From Paucibacter sp. KBW04 (GTDB lineage Bacteria > Pseudomonadota > Gammaproteobacteria > Burkholderiales > Burkholderiaceae_C): a stretch of 64,000 nucleotides of DNA. The notes beneath the pieces were generated by a model. It did not search any database. It had not been told where the DNA came from and saw nothing but the letters and a program-made list of their open reading frames with translations. The translations under genes and the position numbers were made by a program. The DNA lies in the NCBI RefSeq assembly GCF_003852425.1, contig NZ_QAJN01000013.1, forward strand, positions 50,077-114,076. The letters run 5' to 3'. Positions 49,455 to 57,339 of the stretch are shown piece by piece (the first letter of the stretch is position 1; each line of letters begins with the position of its first letter).

Positions 49455-50081
49455 ATGACCCTGATTTCCCTCACCCGCCGCGCCAGCTTGAGCGCCCTGA
49501 TCCTGTTGGCCGGCGCCCCCGGCCTGAGCCTGGCCCAGGCCAAACCGGCCGCCAAGGCCGCGCCTGCCGCGGTCGCCGCCGCGCCTCAGCTGCTGCCCGC
49601 CCAGAGCGAACTGACTTTCGCGGCCAAGCAGATGGGCGTGCCGGTGGAAGGCCGCTTCAAGCGCTTTGAGGCCAAGCTGGCCTTCGACCCCAAGAAGCCC
49701 GAGGCCGGCAGCGTGGCCTTCAGCATCGATCTGGGCAGCGCCACCCTGGGCGCGGCGGAGTTCGACGCCGAGCTGGCCAAGCCGGCCTGGTTCGACAGCA
49801 AGAAGCTGCCCCAGGCCACGTTCCAGAGCACGGCCATCAAGGCCCTGGGTGGCGGCAAGTTCAAGATCGCCGGCAAGCTGAGCATCAAGGGCCAAACGCG
49901 TGATCTCAACGTGCCCATCAGCCTGAACCAGGCGGCTGGCACGACGACCGCCACCGGCACCTTCGTGCTCAAGCGCCTGGAGTTCAAGATTGGTGAAGGC
50001 GATTGGGCCGACACCTCCATGGTCGCCAACGAGGTGCAGGTCAAGTTCAAGCTGGCCTTCAGCGGCCTGGCCCCGCTCTGA
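49455..50081 (+). CDS. YceI family periplasmic protein
   Basis: The 208-residue exported lipocalin-like protein (ATG 49455, signal peptide ending LSLAQA) shows the YceI core: AQSELTFAAKQMGVPVEGRFKRFEAKLAFDPKKPE, SLGSATLGAAEFDAELAKPAWFDSKKLPQATFQSTAIKAL and GKLSIKGQTRDLNVPISL. YceI proteins bind polyisoprenoid (for example ubiquinone-8) in a beta barrel. It is 49 bases after the cytochrome b561 gene and 76 before a second YceI gene, with which it may form a quinone-handling unit. Confidence 0.9.
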   Translation: MTLISLTRRASLSALILLAGAPGLSLAQAKPAAKAAPAAVAAAPQLLPAQSELTFAAKQMGVPVEGRFKRFEAKLAFDPKKPEAGSVAFSIDLGSATLGAAEFDAELAKPAWFDSKKLPQATFQSTAIKALGGGKFKIAGKLSIKGQTRDLNVPISLNQAAGTTTATGTFVLKRLEFKIGEGDWADTSMVANEVQVKFKLAFSGLAPL

Positions 50082-50157
50082 TCACGACACCGCAGCTTTC
50101 CCTCCCTTGCCCTTTCTTACACCCGCCGTCCTTTTCATCCATCCACCCAAGAAAGTT

Positions 50158-50742
50158 ATGCCCATGAAGAAATTCATCGCCCTCGCCGCTCTGGCCGCTG
50201 CCAGCCTGGCCCAAGCCCAAACCGCGACCGGCGGCGCCACCTACGCCATCGATCCCACCCACACTTTTGTGACTTACGAGATCACCCACTTCGGCACCTC
50301 GACCAACCGCGGCCGTTTCGACAAGAAGGAAGGCAGCGTCAAGTTCGACAAGGCCGCCAAGACCGGCCGCGTGGAAGTGAGTTTTGATCTGGCCTCGGTC
50401 AACACCGGCGTGGCCGCAATGAACACCCATTTGCTGAGCGACGACCTGTTCTCCGCCGCCAAATTCCCCACCGCCAAGTTCGTGGGCGACAAATTCGTCT
50501 TCAACGGCGACAAGGTGGTGGAAGTGGTGGGCGAGCTGACCCTCAAGGGCAAGACCGCACCGGTCACCCTGAAGGCCACGCATTTCAACTGTTATGACAA
50601 CCCCATGCTCAAGCGCGAAGTCTGCGGCGGCGACTTTGAAGCCGTCATCGACCGCACCCAGTGGGGCGTTGACTACGGCCTGGCTTACGGCTTCCCCAAG
50701 AACGTCAAGCTGGTCATCCAGGTCGAAGCCGTCAAGCAATAA
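50158..50742 (+). CDS. YceI family periplasmic protein (second copy)
   Basis: This 194-residue exported protein (ATG 50158, signal peptide ending LAQAQ) has the canonical YceI start YAIDPTHTFVTYEITHFGTSTNRGRFDKKEGSVKFD, then VSFDLASVNTGVAAMNTHLLSDDLFSAAKFPTAKFVGDKFVF and VVGELTLKGKTAPVTLKATHFNCYDNP with a Cys pair (NCYDN, VCGGD) typical of this subgroup. It is more standard than the first YceI and ends the operon at a strong terminator. Confidence 0.92.
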   Translation: MPMKKFIALAALAAASLAQAQTATGGATYAIDPTHTFVTYEITHFGTSTNRGRFDKKEGSVKFDKAAKTGRVEVSFDLASVNTGVAAMNTHLLSDDLFSAAKFPTAKFVGDKFVFNGDKVVEVVGELTLKGKTAPVTLKATHFNCYDNPMLKREVCGGDFEAVIDRTQWGVDYGLAYGFPKNVKLVIQVEAVKQ

Positions 50743-50790
50743 GACGCGCTCCCTTCAAGTCAGCGCTTGCTGACTTGAATATTTGAACCA

Positions 50791-50826
50791 GGCCCGCCCG
50801 CTGCTCGCAGCCGGCGGGCCTTGTTT
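50791..50826 (+). terminator. Strong rho-independent terminator
   Basis: GGCCCGCC (50791-50798) pairs with GGCGGGCC (50813-50820), and inside a C-C mismatch GCTGC pairs with GCAGC around a 2-base turn; the stem is followed by TTGTTTTG. It ends the cytochrome b561-YceI operon. Confidence 0.88.
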
Positions 50827-50958
50827 TGTGCGCCTGGCGCTGCGGACTATCGGCTGTTGTTGCAATTCACCCCGGCGATGCGACGGCGCATCGCTTGGGG
50901 CAAGACCCGGCCCCAGCAGCTTGCGTACAGTCCAGTCCATTGCAAACAGGTCCATTCG

Positions 50959-52344
50959 ATGAACGCAGCATCAACAAACAACAAGGCAACAGGCCTTTAC
51001 GAACGCTGGCAGGTCTTCTCGACCGCCGTCGTTCAAGGTTTCCATGTCTATGCCAATTGGCTGGTGGGCATCAGCTGGCGTCGCTTTGTCATGTTGTCCA
51101 TCGCCCTGATCATCGCGGCCAATATCTTGGAGGACCTCCCCCCCTTCACCTGGCGCATCAACGAGCAGGTCTTGTTCGACGAGCCTGTCAGCCCGCCTGA
51201 ACAGCCGGCCTCACCCGCGCCCAAGTCGCAAAAGCAAAACGGCAAGCCCATCCATTACGAGATCAGCATCGACGAGAAAGGCGTGCGCATCATGCCGCGC
51301 AAGCCCAGTAGTGCAAGTCAGGCGGGCAGCGCCGCTTCGGCAGCGGCCAGTGCGGCCAGCGCCACGGGTGAAACGGAAGTCGACCCCGACCTGCCCTCCA
51401 TCGTCGTCGGACTACCCAAGGACGCCGACACCGACAAGATCCGCGCGGCCATCGAGGAGGCCAAGCAGTCGATCGAAGAATCGATCAAGAACGCCCAGGA
51501 GGCCGACGAGCAAGCCGCCAAAGAGGCCATTAGCGAGGCCACCCGCAGCACCCACAAACGCACGCGAGTGATCAGCTTGGGCGACTTCCTGCCCAATCTG
51601 GCGGTCTTGCTGGTGCTGGCCTCGGCCATCATCAAGATCACCTACAAGGGTCGCATTCAGGCCGAGGTCAAGGCCGCTCAGGCCACCGAGACGGCCGAGG
51701 CCGAGTCGCTCAAGCGCCAGGTGGTGGAGGCCCGCATGGCCGCCATGCAGGCCCAGGTGGAGCCGCACTTTTTGTTCAACACCCTGGCCTCCATCGACCA
51801 CCTGATCGAGACCGACCCGCCGCGCGCCTCGCAGATGCAAAAGAACTTGATCGCCCTGCTGCGCGCCTCCATGCCCACCATGCGCGAGGCCAATGCCAGC
51901 GGTGTGCGCGATCTGGGCCGCGAGCTGGCCGTCATCAAGCCATATCTCGAAATCCTCAAGGTACGGATGGAAGAGCGCTTGCTGACCGAGATCGATGTGC
52001 CCGAGGGCCTGCATTCGGCCGAGTTCCCGCCCATGATGATCCAAAGCCTGGTGGAAAACGCCATCAAGCACGGCCTGGAGCCCAAGGCCGAGGGCGGCAC
52101 GCTCAAGGTCAAGGCCGAGATCCTGCACGGCAAGCTGGCCGTCAGCGTGGCCGACACCGGCCTGGGCTTTGGCCGCGCCGCCACCAGCGGCACCGGCGTG
52201 GGCCTGGCCAATATCCGCGAGCGTCTGAGCCTGCTCTACGGCGCCAAGGCCTCGGTGACGGTGGCCGAGAACATTCCCTCGGGCTGTGTGGTGACCATCA
52301 CCGTGCCCTATCGCAGCCGCGTCCATGAAGGAGCACAAGCATGA
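50959..52344 (+). CDS. LytS-type sensor histidine kinase (His_kinase domain)
   Basis: The 461-residue kinase (ATG 50959) has a TM helix near 44-60, a long 150-residue extracytoplasmic segment that is Ala/Ser-rich then strongly charged (EAKQSIEESIKNAQEADEQAAKEAIS), a second TM near 213-231 and a coiled-coil linker. The kinase core is of the PF06580 class: AAMQAQVEPHFLFNTLASIDHL with the phosphoacceptor His near residue 270, an HATPase N box (QSLVENAIKHGLEP) and G boxes (VADTGLGF, GTGVGLANIRERL). It is cotranscribed with a small membrane protein (ATGA overlap) and a LytTR regulator. Confidence 0.92.
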   Translation: MNAASTNNKATGLYERWQVFSTAVVQGFHVYANWLVGISWRRFVMLSIALIIAANILEDLPPFTWRINEQVLFDEPVSPPEQPASPAPKSQKQNGKPIHYEISIDEKGVRIMPRKPSSASQAGSAASAAASAASATGETEVDPDLPSIVVGLPKDADTDKIRAAIEEAKQSIEESIKNAQEADEQAAKEAISEATRSTHKRTRVISLGDFLPNLAVLLVLASAIIKITYKGRIQAEVKAAQATETAEAESLKRQVVEARMAAMQAQVEPHFLFNTLASIDHLIETDPPRASQMQKNLIALLRASMPTMREANASGVRDLGRELAVIKPYLEILKVRMEERLLTEIDVPEGLHSAEFPPMMIQSLVENAIKHGLEPKAEGGTLKVKAEILHGKLAVSVADTGLGFGRAATSGTGVGLANIRERLSLLYGAKASVTVAENIPSGCVVTITVPYRSRVHEGAQA

Positions 52345-52766
52345 GACTGTTTTTTCGACGTTTGATCTTGTTGGGCCTGGTGATGCTGGCCCTCACGGTG
52401 ATGGCCGGCGGCAGCCTCTGGCATCACTTCGGGGACTTTGCCGCCGACCCCGGCTTCACGCTCAGCATCAATGGCGAGGACGTGGACCTGGGTGAGTTGC
52501 AGAACCTGGAAGGGCATGGCGTCGGCGCCACGCTGTTGGGTTGCTTGATCGCCGGCATCGTCTTGTGCGTGCTCCTGCCCCTGATCTTGCTGTTCAGCAT
52601 CGGCCTGCCCTTGTTGATCCTGCTGCTGGTCTTTGGTGGCCTGGCTCTGGGCGCCGTCGGTGTGGGCGCGGTGGTGTTCTCGCCCATCTGGCTGATCGTG
52701 CTGGTGCTGTGGCTGCTCTTGCGCTCGCCACGGCCACCCCGTGAGCCGCGTGCGAGCAGAAGATAA
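52341..52766 (+). CDS. Small membrane protein in LytS/LytTR operon
   Basis: The 141-residue protein overlaps the kinase stop (ATGA at 52341-52344). It has an N-terminal TM helix (LILLGLVMLALTVMAGGSLW), a short periplasmic stretch (SINGEDVDLGELQNLEG), then two or three further hydrophobic helices (LLGCLIAGIVLCVLLPLILLFSIGLPLLILLLVFGGLALGAVGVGAVVFSPIWLIVLVLWLLL) and a basic proline-rich tail. I do not recognise the family. Being wedged between kinase and regulator, it may be an auxiliary sensor component. Confidence 0.8.
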   Translation: MRLFFRRLILLGLVMLALTVMAGGSLWHHFGDFAADPGFTLSINGEDVDLGELQNLEGHGVGATLLGCLIAGIVLCVLLPLILLFSIGLPLLILLLVFGGLALGAVGVGAVVFSPIWLIVLVLWLLLRSPRPPREPRASRR

Positions 52767-52804
52767 ACCCAGTAGAACTACCCGCTCCCTCGGAGGCCAA
52801 GGCC

Positions 52805-53689
52805 ATGCAGAACGAACCTACACTGCCGCCTGTCGAAACCAGTCTGCACACCATGAGCGCGTCTTCGTCTGCTAGCACCAAACCCGTACGGGCCATCTTG
52901 GCCGATGACGAGCGCCTGATGCGCGAGCAGCTGCGCAGCCGCTTGATGGAGGTCTGGCCCGAGCTGGAGATCGTGGCCGAGGCCAAGAACGGCATCGAAG
53001 CGGTGGAGCTGGTGCGCCAGCACCGACCCGACCTGGTGTTTCTGGACATCCGCATGCCCGGCCTGACCGGTGTGGAGGCGGCCAGCCAGATCGCCCAGCT
53101 GCCCGAGGATGACGACTGGCTGGTGCCCGAGATCGTCTTCATCACCGCCTACGACCAGTACGCTGTTGAGGCCTTCGAGCAGGGCGTGGCCGACTATGTG
53201 CTCAAGCCCGCCGAACGGGAGCGCCTGCTGGTGACTGTGGGCCGCATCAAGAAACGCCTGGCGCTCAAGCAGGGCGAGGAGGTCGAGCATGGCGGCGCCA
53301 CGACCCCGCTGCAGCAGCTGCTGCACAAACTCTCGGCCCAGCTCAACCCCGGCGGCGCGCCCAGCTATCTGCAGTGGATTCAGGCCACCGTGGGCAGCGT
53401 GCTGCAGATGATCCCGGTGGAAGACGTGCTGTTTTTCATCAGCGACGAAAAATACACCCGGGTGCAGACGGCCCGCGTCGAGGCCTTGATCCGCAAGCCC
53501 ATCAAGGAGCTGGTGGACGAGTTGGACCCGGCCCTGTTCTGGCAGATCCACCGCTCCACCCTGGTCAATGCCCGTGCCATCGACGGCATCACCCGGGACG
53601 AACGCGGCCGCCAGCTGGTGGGCGTGAAGGGTTTGAGCGAAAAGCTCGAAGTGAGCCGCAGCTACACCCACCTTTTCAAGGGCATGTAG
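52805..53689 (+). CDS. LytTR-family response regulator
   Basis: The 294-residue regulator begins at ATG 52805 behind GGAGG (52791). The receiver domain has acidic residues in ILADDE and phosphoacceptor Asp81 in LVFLDIRMPGLTG, and the Lys in DYVLKPAERERLL. The LytTR DNA-binding domain follows at about 180-290 (MIPVEDVLFFISDEKYTRVQTARVEALIRKPIKELVDEL, FWQIHRSTLVNARAIDGI, VSRSYTHLFKGM). It acts with the LytS kinase. No PEP-CTERM target is proven, but the gene directly downstream is one. Confidence 0.93.
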   Translation: MQNEPTLPPVETSLHTMSASSSASTKPVRAILADDERLMREQLRSRLMEVWPELEIVAEAKNGIEAVELVRQHRPDLVFLDIRMPGLTGVEAASQIAQLPEDDDWLVPEIVFITAYDQYAVEAFEQGVADYVLKPAERERLLVTVGRIKKRLALKQGEEVEHGGATTPLQQLLHKLSAQLNPGGAPSYLQWIQATVGSVLQMIPVEDVLFFISDEKYTRVQTARVEALIRKPIKELVDELDPALFWQIHRSTLVNARAIDGITRDERGRQLVGVKGLSEKLEVSRSYTHLFKGM

Positions 53690-53779
53690 TTCAGCCCAAA
53701 GAACATATGGCAGCTGTTTGCGTGAAAAAAAGCACGAACCAGCGACCACTCCCCCCACGCCTCGGCGATTGCGCCGAAT

Positions 53780-53840
53780 AAATCATTTGCATCAAATACA
53801 TCCATCGAATCGATAAAACTGATTCGACCGCAAATGATTT
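53780..53840. promoter_or_regulatory. Nested inverted repeats upstream of PEP-CTERM gene
   Basis: AAATCATTTGC (53780-53790) is the reverse complement of GCAAATGATTT (53830-53840), and inside it TCGAATC (53805-53811) is the reverse complement of GATTCGA (53821-53827). Together they could fold into a two-part hairpin about 26 bases before the start codon, a plausible operator or leader structure. Confidence 0.5.
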
Positions 53841-53865
53841 TTCGACAGCAAATGAGGAGTACCCC

Positions 53866-54768
53866 ATGTTCAAGCAACTTAGCGCAGCCGCCGTTCTTTC
53901 TGTGAGCGCCTTGGCCGCCCATGCAGACACCGGTTCGGTGACCTTCTGGAACCCTGGAAGCTATAGCTTCAACAGCGCCAGCGACTGGAATCAATGGAAG
54001 TATGTGTCCGACGGCCTGGGCGGCACCATCGGTGTCAAATACGGCGTCAGCGCAGGGTTTGGCACCTGGGACTGGGCCAGCGGCGGTGGCGTCGCCCCTC
54101 ATGGCTCCACGGCCGACAGCATCGGCAGCGCATCCTTCGGTCAAGGTGAGCAGGCCGGCCTGACGAGCAGCAGCGTCAATGCCATCCGGCAACAGTTGAA
54201 CAATCTGTTCACGGCCAGCCGCAACAACTTCACCATCGATCTGGACTTCTCCAACTACAAGGGCTCGGCGGTCGGCGGCCAGGACGGTGTGGCCGGCAAG
54301 AACACCTTGATCGGCATCAGCGACATCTACGCCGGCAACACCTACGGCAAAACGGTGGTGACCTTCAGCAGCACCCTGGCCAATGGCCAAGCAGGCAGCT
54401 CGGCGGCCTGGAGTCTGCTGAATGGCGGCAGCGCCCCCAGCTCGGCAGGCGGCAACTACCCCGGCGCCCTGATGAGTTTCAGTGGTGGCGTCTTGCAAGG
54501 CACCAGCAACTTGGCGCCGAACGCCAGCGGCAGTTTGGACACCGTCCTGGGCCTGCTCAAACTCGATGCGGCCGGTTACAAAACGGTCCATCTGAACTAC
54601 GACATCTATCCTGTCGGCGGCAACACCTCGCCCCGCGTGGACAACTCCGGGCTCTATGTCGGCTCGTTCACCGCAGCCGTCCCCGAACCCGAAACCTATG
54701 CACTGATGCTGGCCGGCCTGGGCGCCATCGGTTTCGTCGCCCGCCGCCGCGCGAAAGCGCAGGCCTAA
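53866..54768 (+). CDS. PEP-CTERM sorting domain-containing protein
   Basis: The 300-residue secreted protein has a signal peptide (MFKQLSAAAVLSVSALAAHA) and the exosortase tag VPEPETYALMLAGLGAIGFVARRR at the C-terminus (tripartite: PEP motif, hydrophobic helix, Arg cluster). The mature body is Gly/Ser/Asn-rich with a beta-sandwich look (GSVTFWNPGSYSFNSASDWNQWKYVSDGLG, FGTWDWASGGG) and no catalytic motif. It is monocistronic with a leader inverted repeat and an intrinsic terminator. The cognate exosortase is outside this window. Confidence 0.9.
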   Translation: MFKQLSAAAVLSVSALAAHADTGSVTFWNPGSYSFNSASDWNQWKYVSDGLGGTIGVKYGVSAGFGTWDWASGGGVAPHGSTADSIGSASFGQGEQAGLTSSSVNAIRQQLNNLFTASRNNFTIDLDFSNYKGSAVGGQDGVAGKNTLIGISDIYAGNTYGKTVVTFSSTLANGQAGSSAAWSLLNGGSAPSSAGGNYPGALMSFSGGVLQGTSNLAPNASGSLDTVLGLLKLDAAGYKTVHLNYDIYPVGGNTSPRVDNSGLYVGSFTAAVPEPETYALMLAGLGAIGFVARRRAKAQA

Positions 54769-54812
54769 GCAGCCATCAATCGCCCGGCATCCTCCGGGCA
54801 TTCGAGCACGAC

Positions 54813-54840
54813 AAGGGCGGATTGCTTCCGCCCTTTTTCA
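54813..54840 (+). terminator. Rho-independent terminator
   Basis: AAGGGCGGA (54813-54821) and TCCGCCCTT (54827-54835) form a perfect 9-bp stem with a 5-base loop followed by TTT, ending the PEP-CTERM transcript. A second hairpin (GCCCGG/CCGGGC) lies just upstream at 54782-54799. The yhhN gene is convergent. Confidence 0.85.
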
Positions 54841-54850
54841 TTGCGCCAAG

Positions 54851-55546
54851 TCAGACGACCGCGCCTCGGCCGGTCTGCTTGGGGCTCAGCCAAGCAGCGA
54901 TACAAACCTGGGCCGTCCAGTACAGGGTCAGCACCCACAAGCTGGCCAGGGGCAGCGGCCCAGCAAATTTGTTGATGGCCAAGCAGGTGTCAGACAGCAC
55001 GAACAAGAAGCCGCCCAGCGCCAGCAGCGCCCCGCGCCCGGCCTCGTGCGTGCCGCGCGCGCGCCAGCCCAGCACCGCCGCCTGCGCACCCATGGCCGTC
55101 AAGCACAAGACGTAGACGATCACCGGGCCCCGCAACTCGGCCGGCACACCAGGCCAGAGCTGGCTCAGCACCGCCGCCGCAAACAGGGTGTAGACGCCAA
55201 AAGGCCAGAGCCAATCACCCAGGCGCCGCAGCCGCGTGAAAGCCCAGAGGTAGCAGAGGTGGGCGCACAGAAAAGACAGCAGGCCGAAGATAAAGCCCTG
55301 CTCGGGCCACAGCAAGGCCACATCGCCGCCGAGTGAGAACCACAGTCCGCGCAAGACCCAGGGACGGGTCTTTTCCTCCACAGGCAAGACCTGACCCCGT
55401 GGCATCGCAAAGTAGATGATCAGCAGGGTGCTCAGCGGCTTGAACACAAACAGCAAGGCCGTCTGCCCCCACAAAGCCCCGGCGATGGCCGCAGCGGCGG
55501 CGGGGATCAGCAAGAGAAGCAGCAGGGGCAGTCGCAAGATCGGCAT
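54851..55546 (-). CDS. YhhN family membrane protein (lysoplasmalogenase-type)
   Basis: The 231-residue inner-membrane protein has eight predicted helices with conserved polar residues: FKPLSTLLIIYFA near the N-terminus, FSLGGDVALLWPEQGFIFGLLSFLCAHLCYLWAF (Asp and His motif) and GGFLFVLSDTCLAINKFAGPLPLASLWVLTLYWTAQVCIA. Members of this family (TMEM86 homologues) hydrolyse the vinyl ether bond of lysoplasmalogens in eukaryotes; bacterial function is largely undefined. It is monocistronic, convergent with the PEP-CTERM gene. Confidence 0.88.
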   Translation of the reverse strand: MPILRLPLLLLLLIPAAAAAIAGALWGQTALLFVFKPLSTLLIIYFAMPRGQVLPVEEKTRPWVLRGLWFSLGGDVALLWPEQGFIFGLLSFLCAHLCYLWAFTRLRRLGDWLWPFGVYTLFAAAVLSQLWPGVPAELRGPVIVYVLCLTAMGAQAAVLGWRARGTHEAGRGALLALGGFLFVLSDTCLAINKFAGPLPLASLWVLTLYWTAQVCIAAWLSPKQTGRGAVV

Positions 55547-55811
55547 GGCAGGGCAGGGTCCAGAGGTGGCGGGCTACTCTACAAAAGAGCGCCCCAAAAG
55601 AGCGCACCATTGTGACCAGACTGTGCACGCACGCCCGCCTTTGGAGCGCCCACTCTAAAAACGCGCAAAACGTCGCAGAGCAGCGACGCGGCTCGGTTCA
55701 TACCCGCAGAGACTTTTCGACTTGGGCTCTCAGAATGGGCCGCGACGCAACTCTCCCTGCCCCAGAGAGAGCTTGCAGACCACGAATGAGAGCGATCACA
55801 GGAGACTCCCC

Positions 55812-57302
55812 ATGCCCCATCCCAGTCATCCGCGCCCCCTGCCCCGGCGCCCTGCCTTCCCCCTGCTCTTGCTGTGTGCCAGCCTGAGCCTGGCGGCCGC
55901 CAGCGCCCAAGCCTCGGGCTACCGCTTCGGCACCCAAAGCGCCGCCGCCGAAGGCACGGCCAATGCCAATGGTGCCGAAGGCGCCGACGCCAGCACCTTG
56001 TTTGCCAACCCGGCCGCCATCACCCGCCTGAAGGGCTTGCAGGTCTCCGGCGTGCTGGACTATGTGAACCCCACGGTGCGCTTCACCGATGCCGGCTCGG
56101 TCATCAGCCTGCCGGGCTCGGGCTTCCAGCCCCGCCCCATCTCGGTGGCCGGCGATCAGCAAACCCCCACCAAGGCCACCCTGGTGCCGCATGCCTACCT
56201 GAGCTACCAGGCCTCGGACACCCTGGCCTACGGCCTGGGCCTGTTTGTGCCCTCCGGCGCCAAGCTGGACTACGCCAATGGCTGGGGCGGCCGCTACAAC
56301 CTCAACACGGTGGAGCTGAAGGCTTTTGCCCTCAACCCCAATATCGCTTGGAAGCCCAGCCGCCAGGTCTCGCTGGCCTTTGGCCTGACGGCCGAGTACA
56401 TGCAGGGCGATCTGGCTCGCGCCGTGCCCTATGGCTCGGTCTATGCGGCCGGCCTGCTTGCCGCCGCCCAACAGGCAGCCGCTGGCGGCGCGCCGGGTCT
56501 GGCCCAGCAGCTGCAGCTGCAGGCCTCGCAAGTCTTTGGCAACGCGGCCTTTGACGGCAATGTGGCCATTCACGGCAAGGACTGGGCGCTGGGCGCCAAT
56601 CTGGCCCTGCTGTGGGAAGTGGACGAAGCCACTCGCCTGGGCCTGACCTGGCGCTCGGGCATCTCGCACAAGCTCAAGGGCACAGCGGACTGGACCCAGC
56701 CCAGCAATCTACCGGCCAACGTGCTGGCCGTCATCACCGGCGCGCCGTATGACGAGCATGGCAATCGCGATCACAACGACTCCGGCGCCAGCGTCTCGGT
56801 GAAGACGCCGGACTCGGTCTCGCTGCAAGCCTTCCATCAGTTCAATGCCCGCTTCGCTCTGATGGCCGACGCCACCTGGACCCGTCAATCCACCCTGCAG
56901 CAGCTGCGCATCGAGTTCGACAACACCACTGCCCCCTCCATCACGCCCGAGCATTGGCGCGATGTCTGGCGCCTCTCCTTGGGTGCCAGCTGGCGTGCCA
57001 CGCCCGAGCTGCTGCTACGTGCCGGCCTCTCGCACGACAAATCGCCCGTCTCGGCCCAGTGGCGCAGCCCGGCCCTGCCCGACTCCGACCGCACCTGGTA
57101 CGCCCTGGGAGCCAACTACCAGCTAACGGCCAACACCAGCGTGGACCTGGCCCTGGGCTATGTGAAGCTGCGCGACGCCCCCATGCAGGCGACGGATGAC
57201 GCCGAAGGCATCACCCCCTGCAACTGCTCCTACGCCACCGTGCGCGGCAACTACAGCAGCTCGGCCACCAGCGTGGGCCTGCAGCTGAATCACAAATTCT
57301 GA
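55812..57302 (+). CDS. FadL/TodX-type outer-membrane transporter
   Basis: The 496-residue outer-membrane protein (ATG 55812 behind CAGGAG) has a signal peptide ending ASAQA and begins SGYRFGTQSAAAEGTANANGAEGADASTLFANPAAITRLKGLQVSGVLDYV, the classical FadL N-terminal hatch with the NPA motif. A 14-strand barrel follows, ending ATSVGLQLNHKF with the terminal Phe. It imports hydrophobic compounds such as long-chain fatty acids or hydrocarbons. The PhoD gene begins 37 bases downstream on the same strand, so the two are probably cotranscribed. Confidence 0.92.
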   Translation: MPHPSHPRPLPRRPAFPLLLLCASLSLAAASAQASGYRFGTQSAAAEGTANANGAEGADASTLFANPAAITRLKGLQVSGVLDYVNPTVRFTDAGSVISLPGSGFQPRPISVAGDQQTPTKATLVPHAYLSYQASDTLAYGLGLFVPSGAKLDYANGWGGRYNLNTVELKAFALNPNIAWKPSRQVSLAFGLTAEYMQGDLARAVPYGSVYAAGLLAAAQQAAAGGAPGLAQQLQLQASQVFGNAAFDGNVAIHGKDWALGANLALLWEVDEATRLGLTWRSGISHKLKGTADWTQPSNLPANVLAVITGAPYDEHGNRDHNDSGASVSVKTPDSVSLQAFHQFNARFALMADATWTRQSTLQQLRIEFDNTTAPSITPEHWRDVWRLSLGASWRATPELLLRAGLSHDKSPVSAQWRSPALPDSDRTWYALGANYQLTANTSVDLALGYVKLRDAPMQATDDAEGITPCNCSYATVRGNYSSSATSVGLQLNHKF

Positions 57303-57339
57303 GTCCCTCGCGACTCCAGCCAACCGGATTTCACCCATC

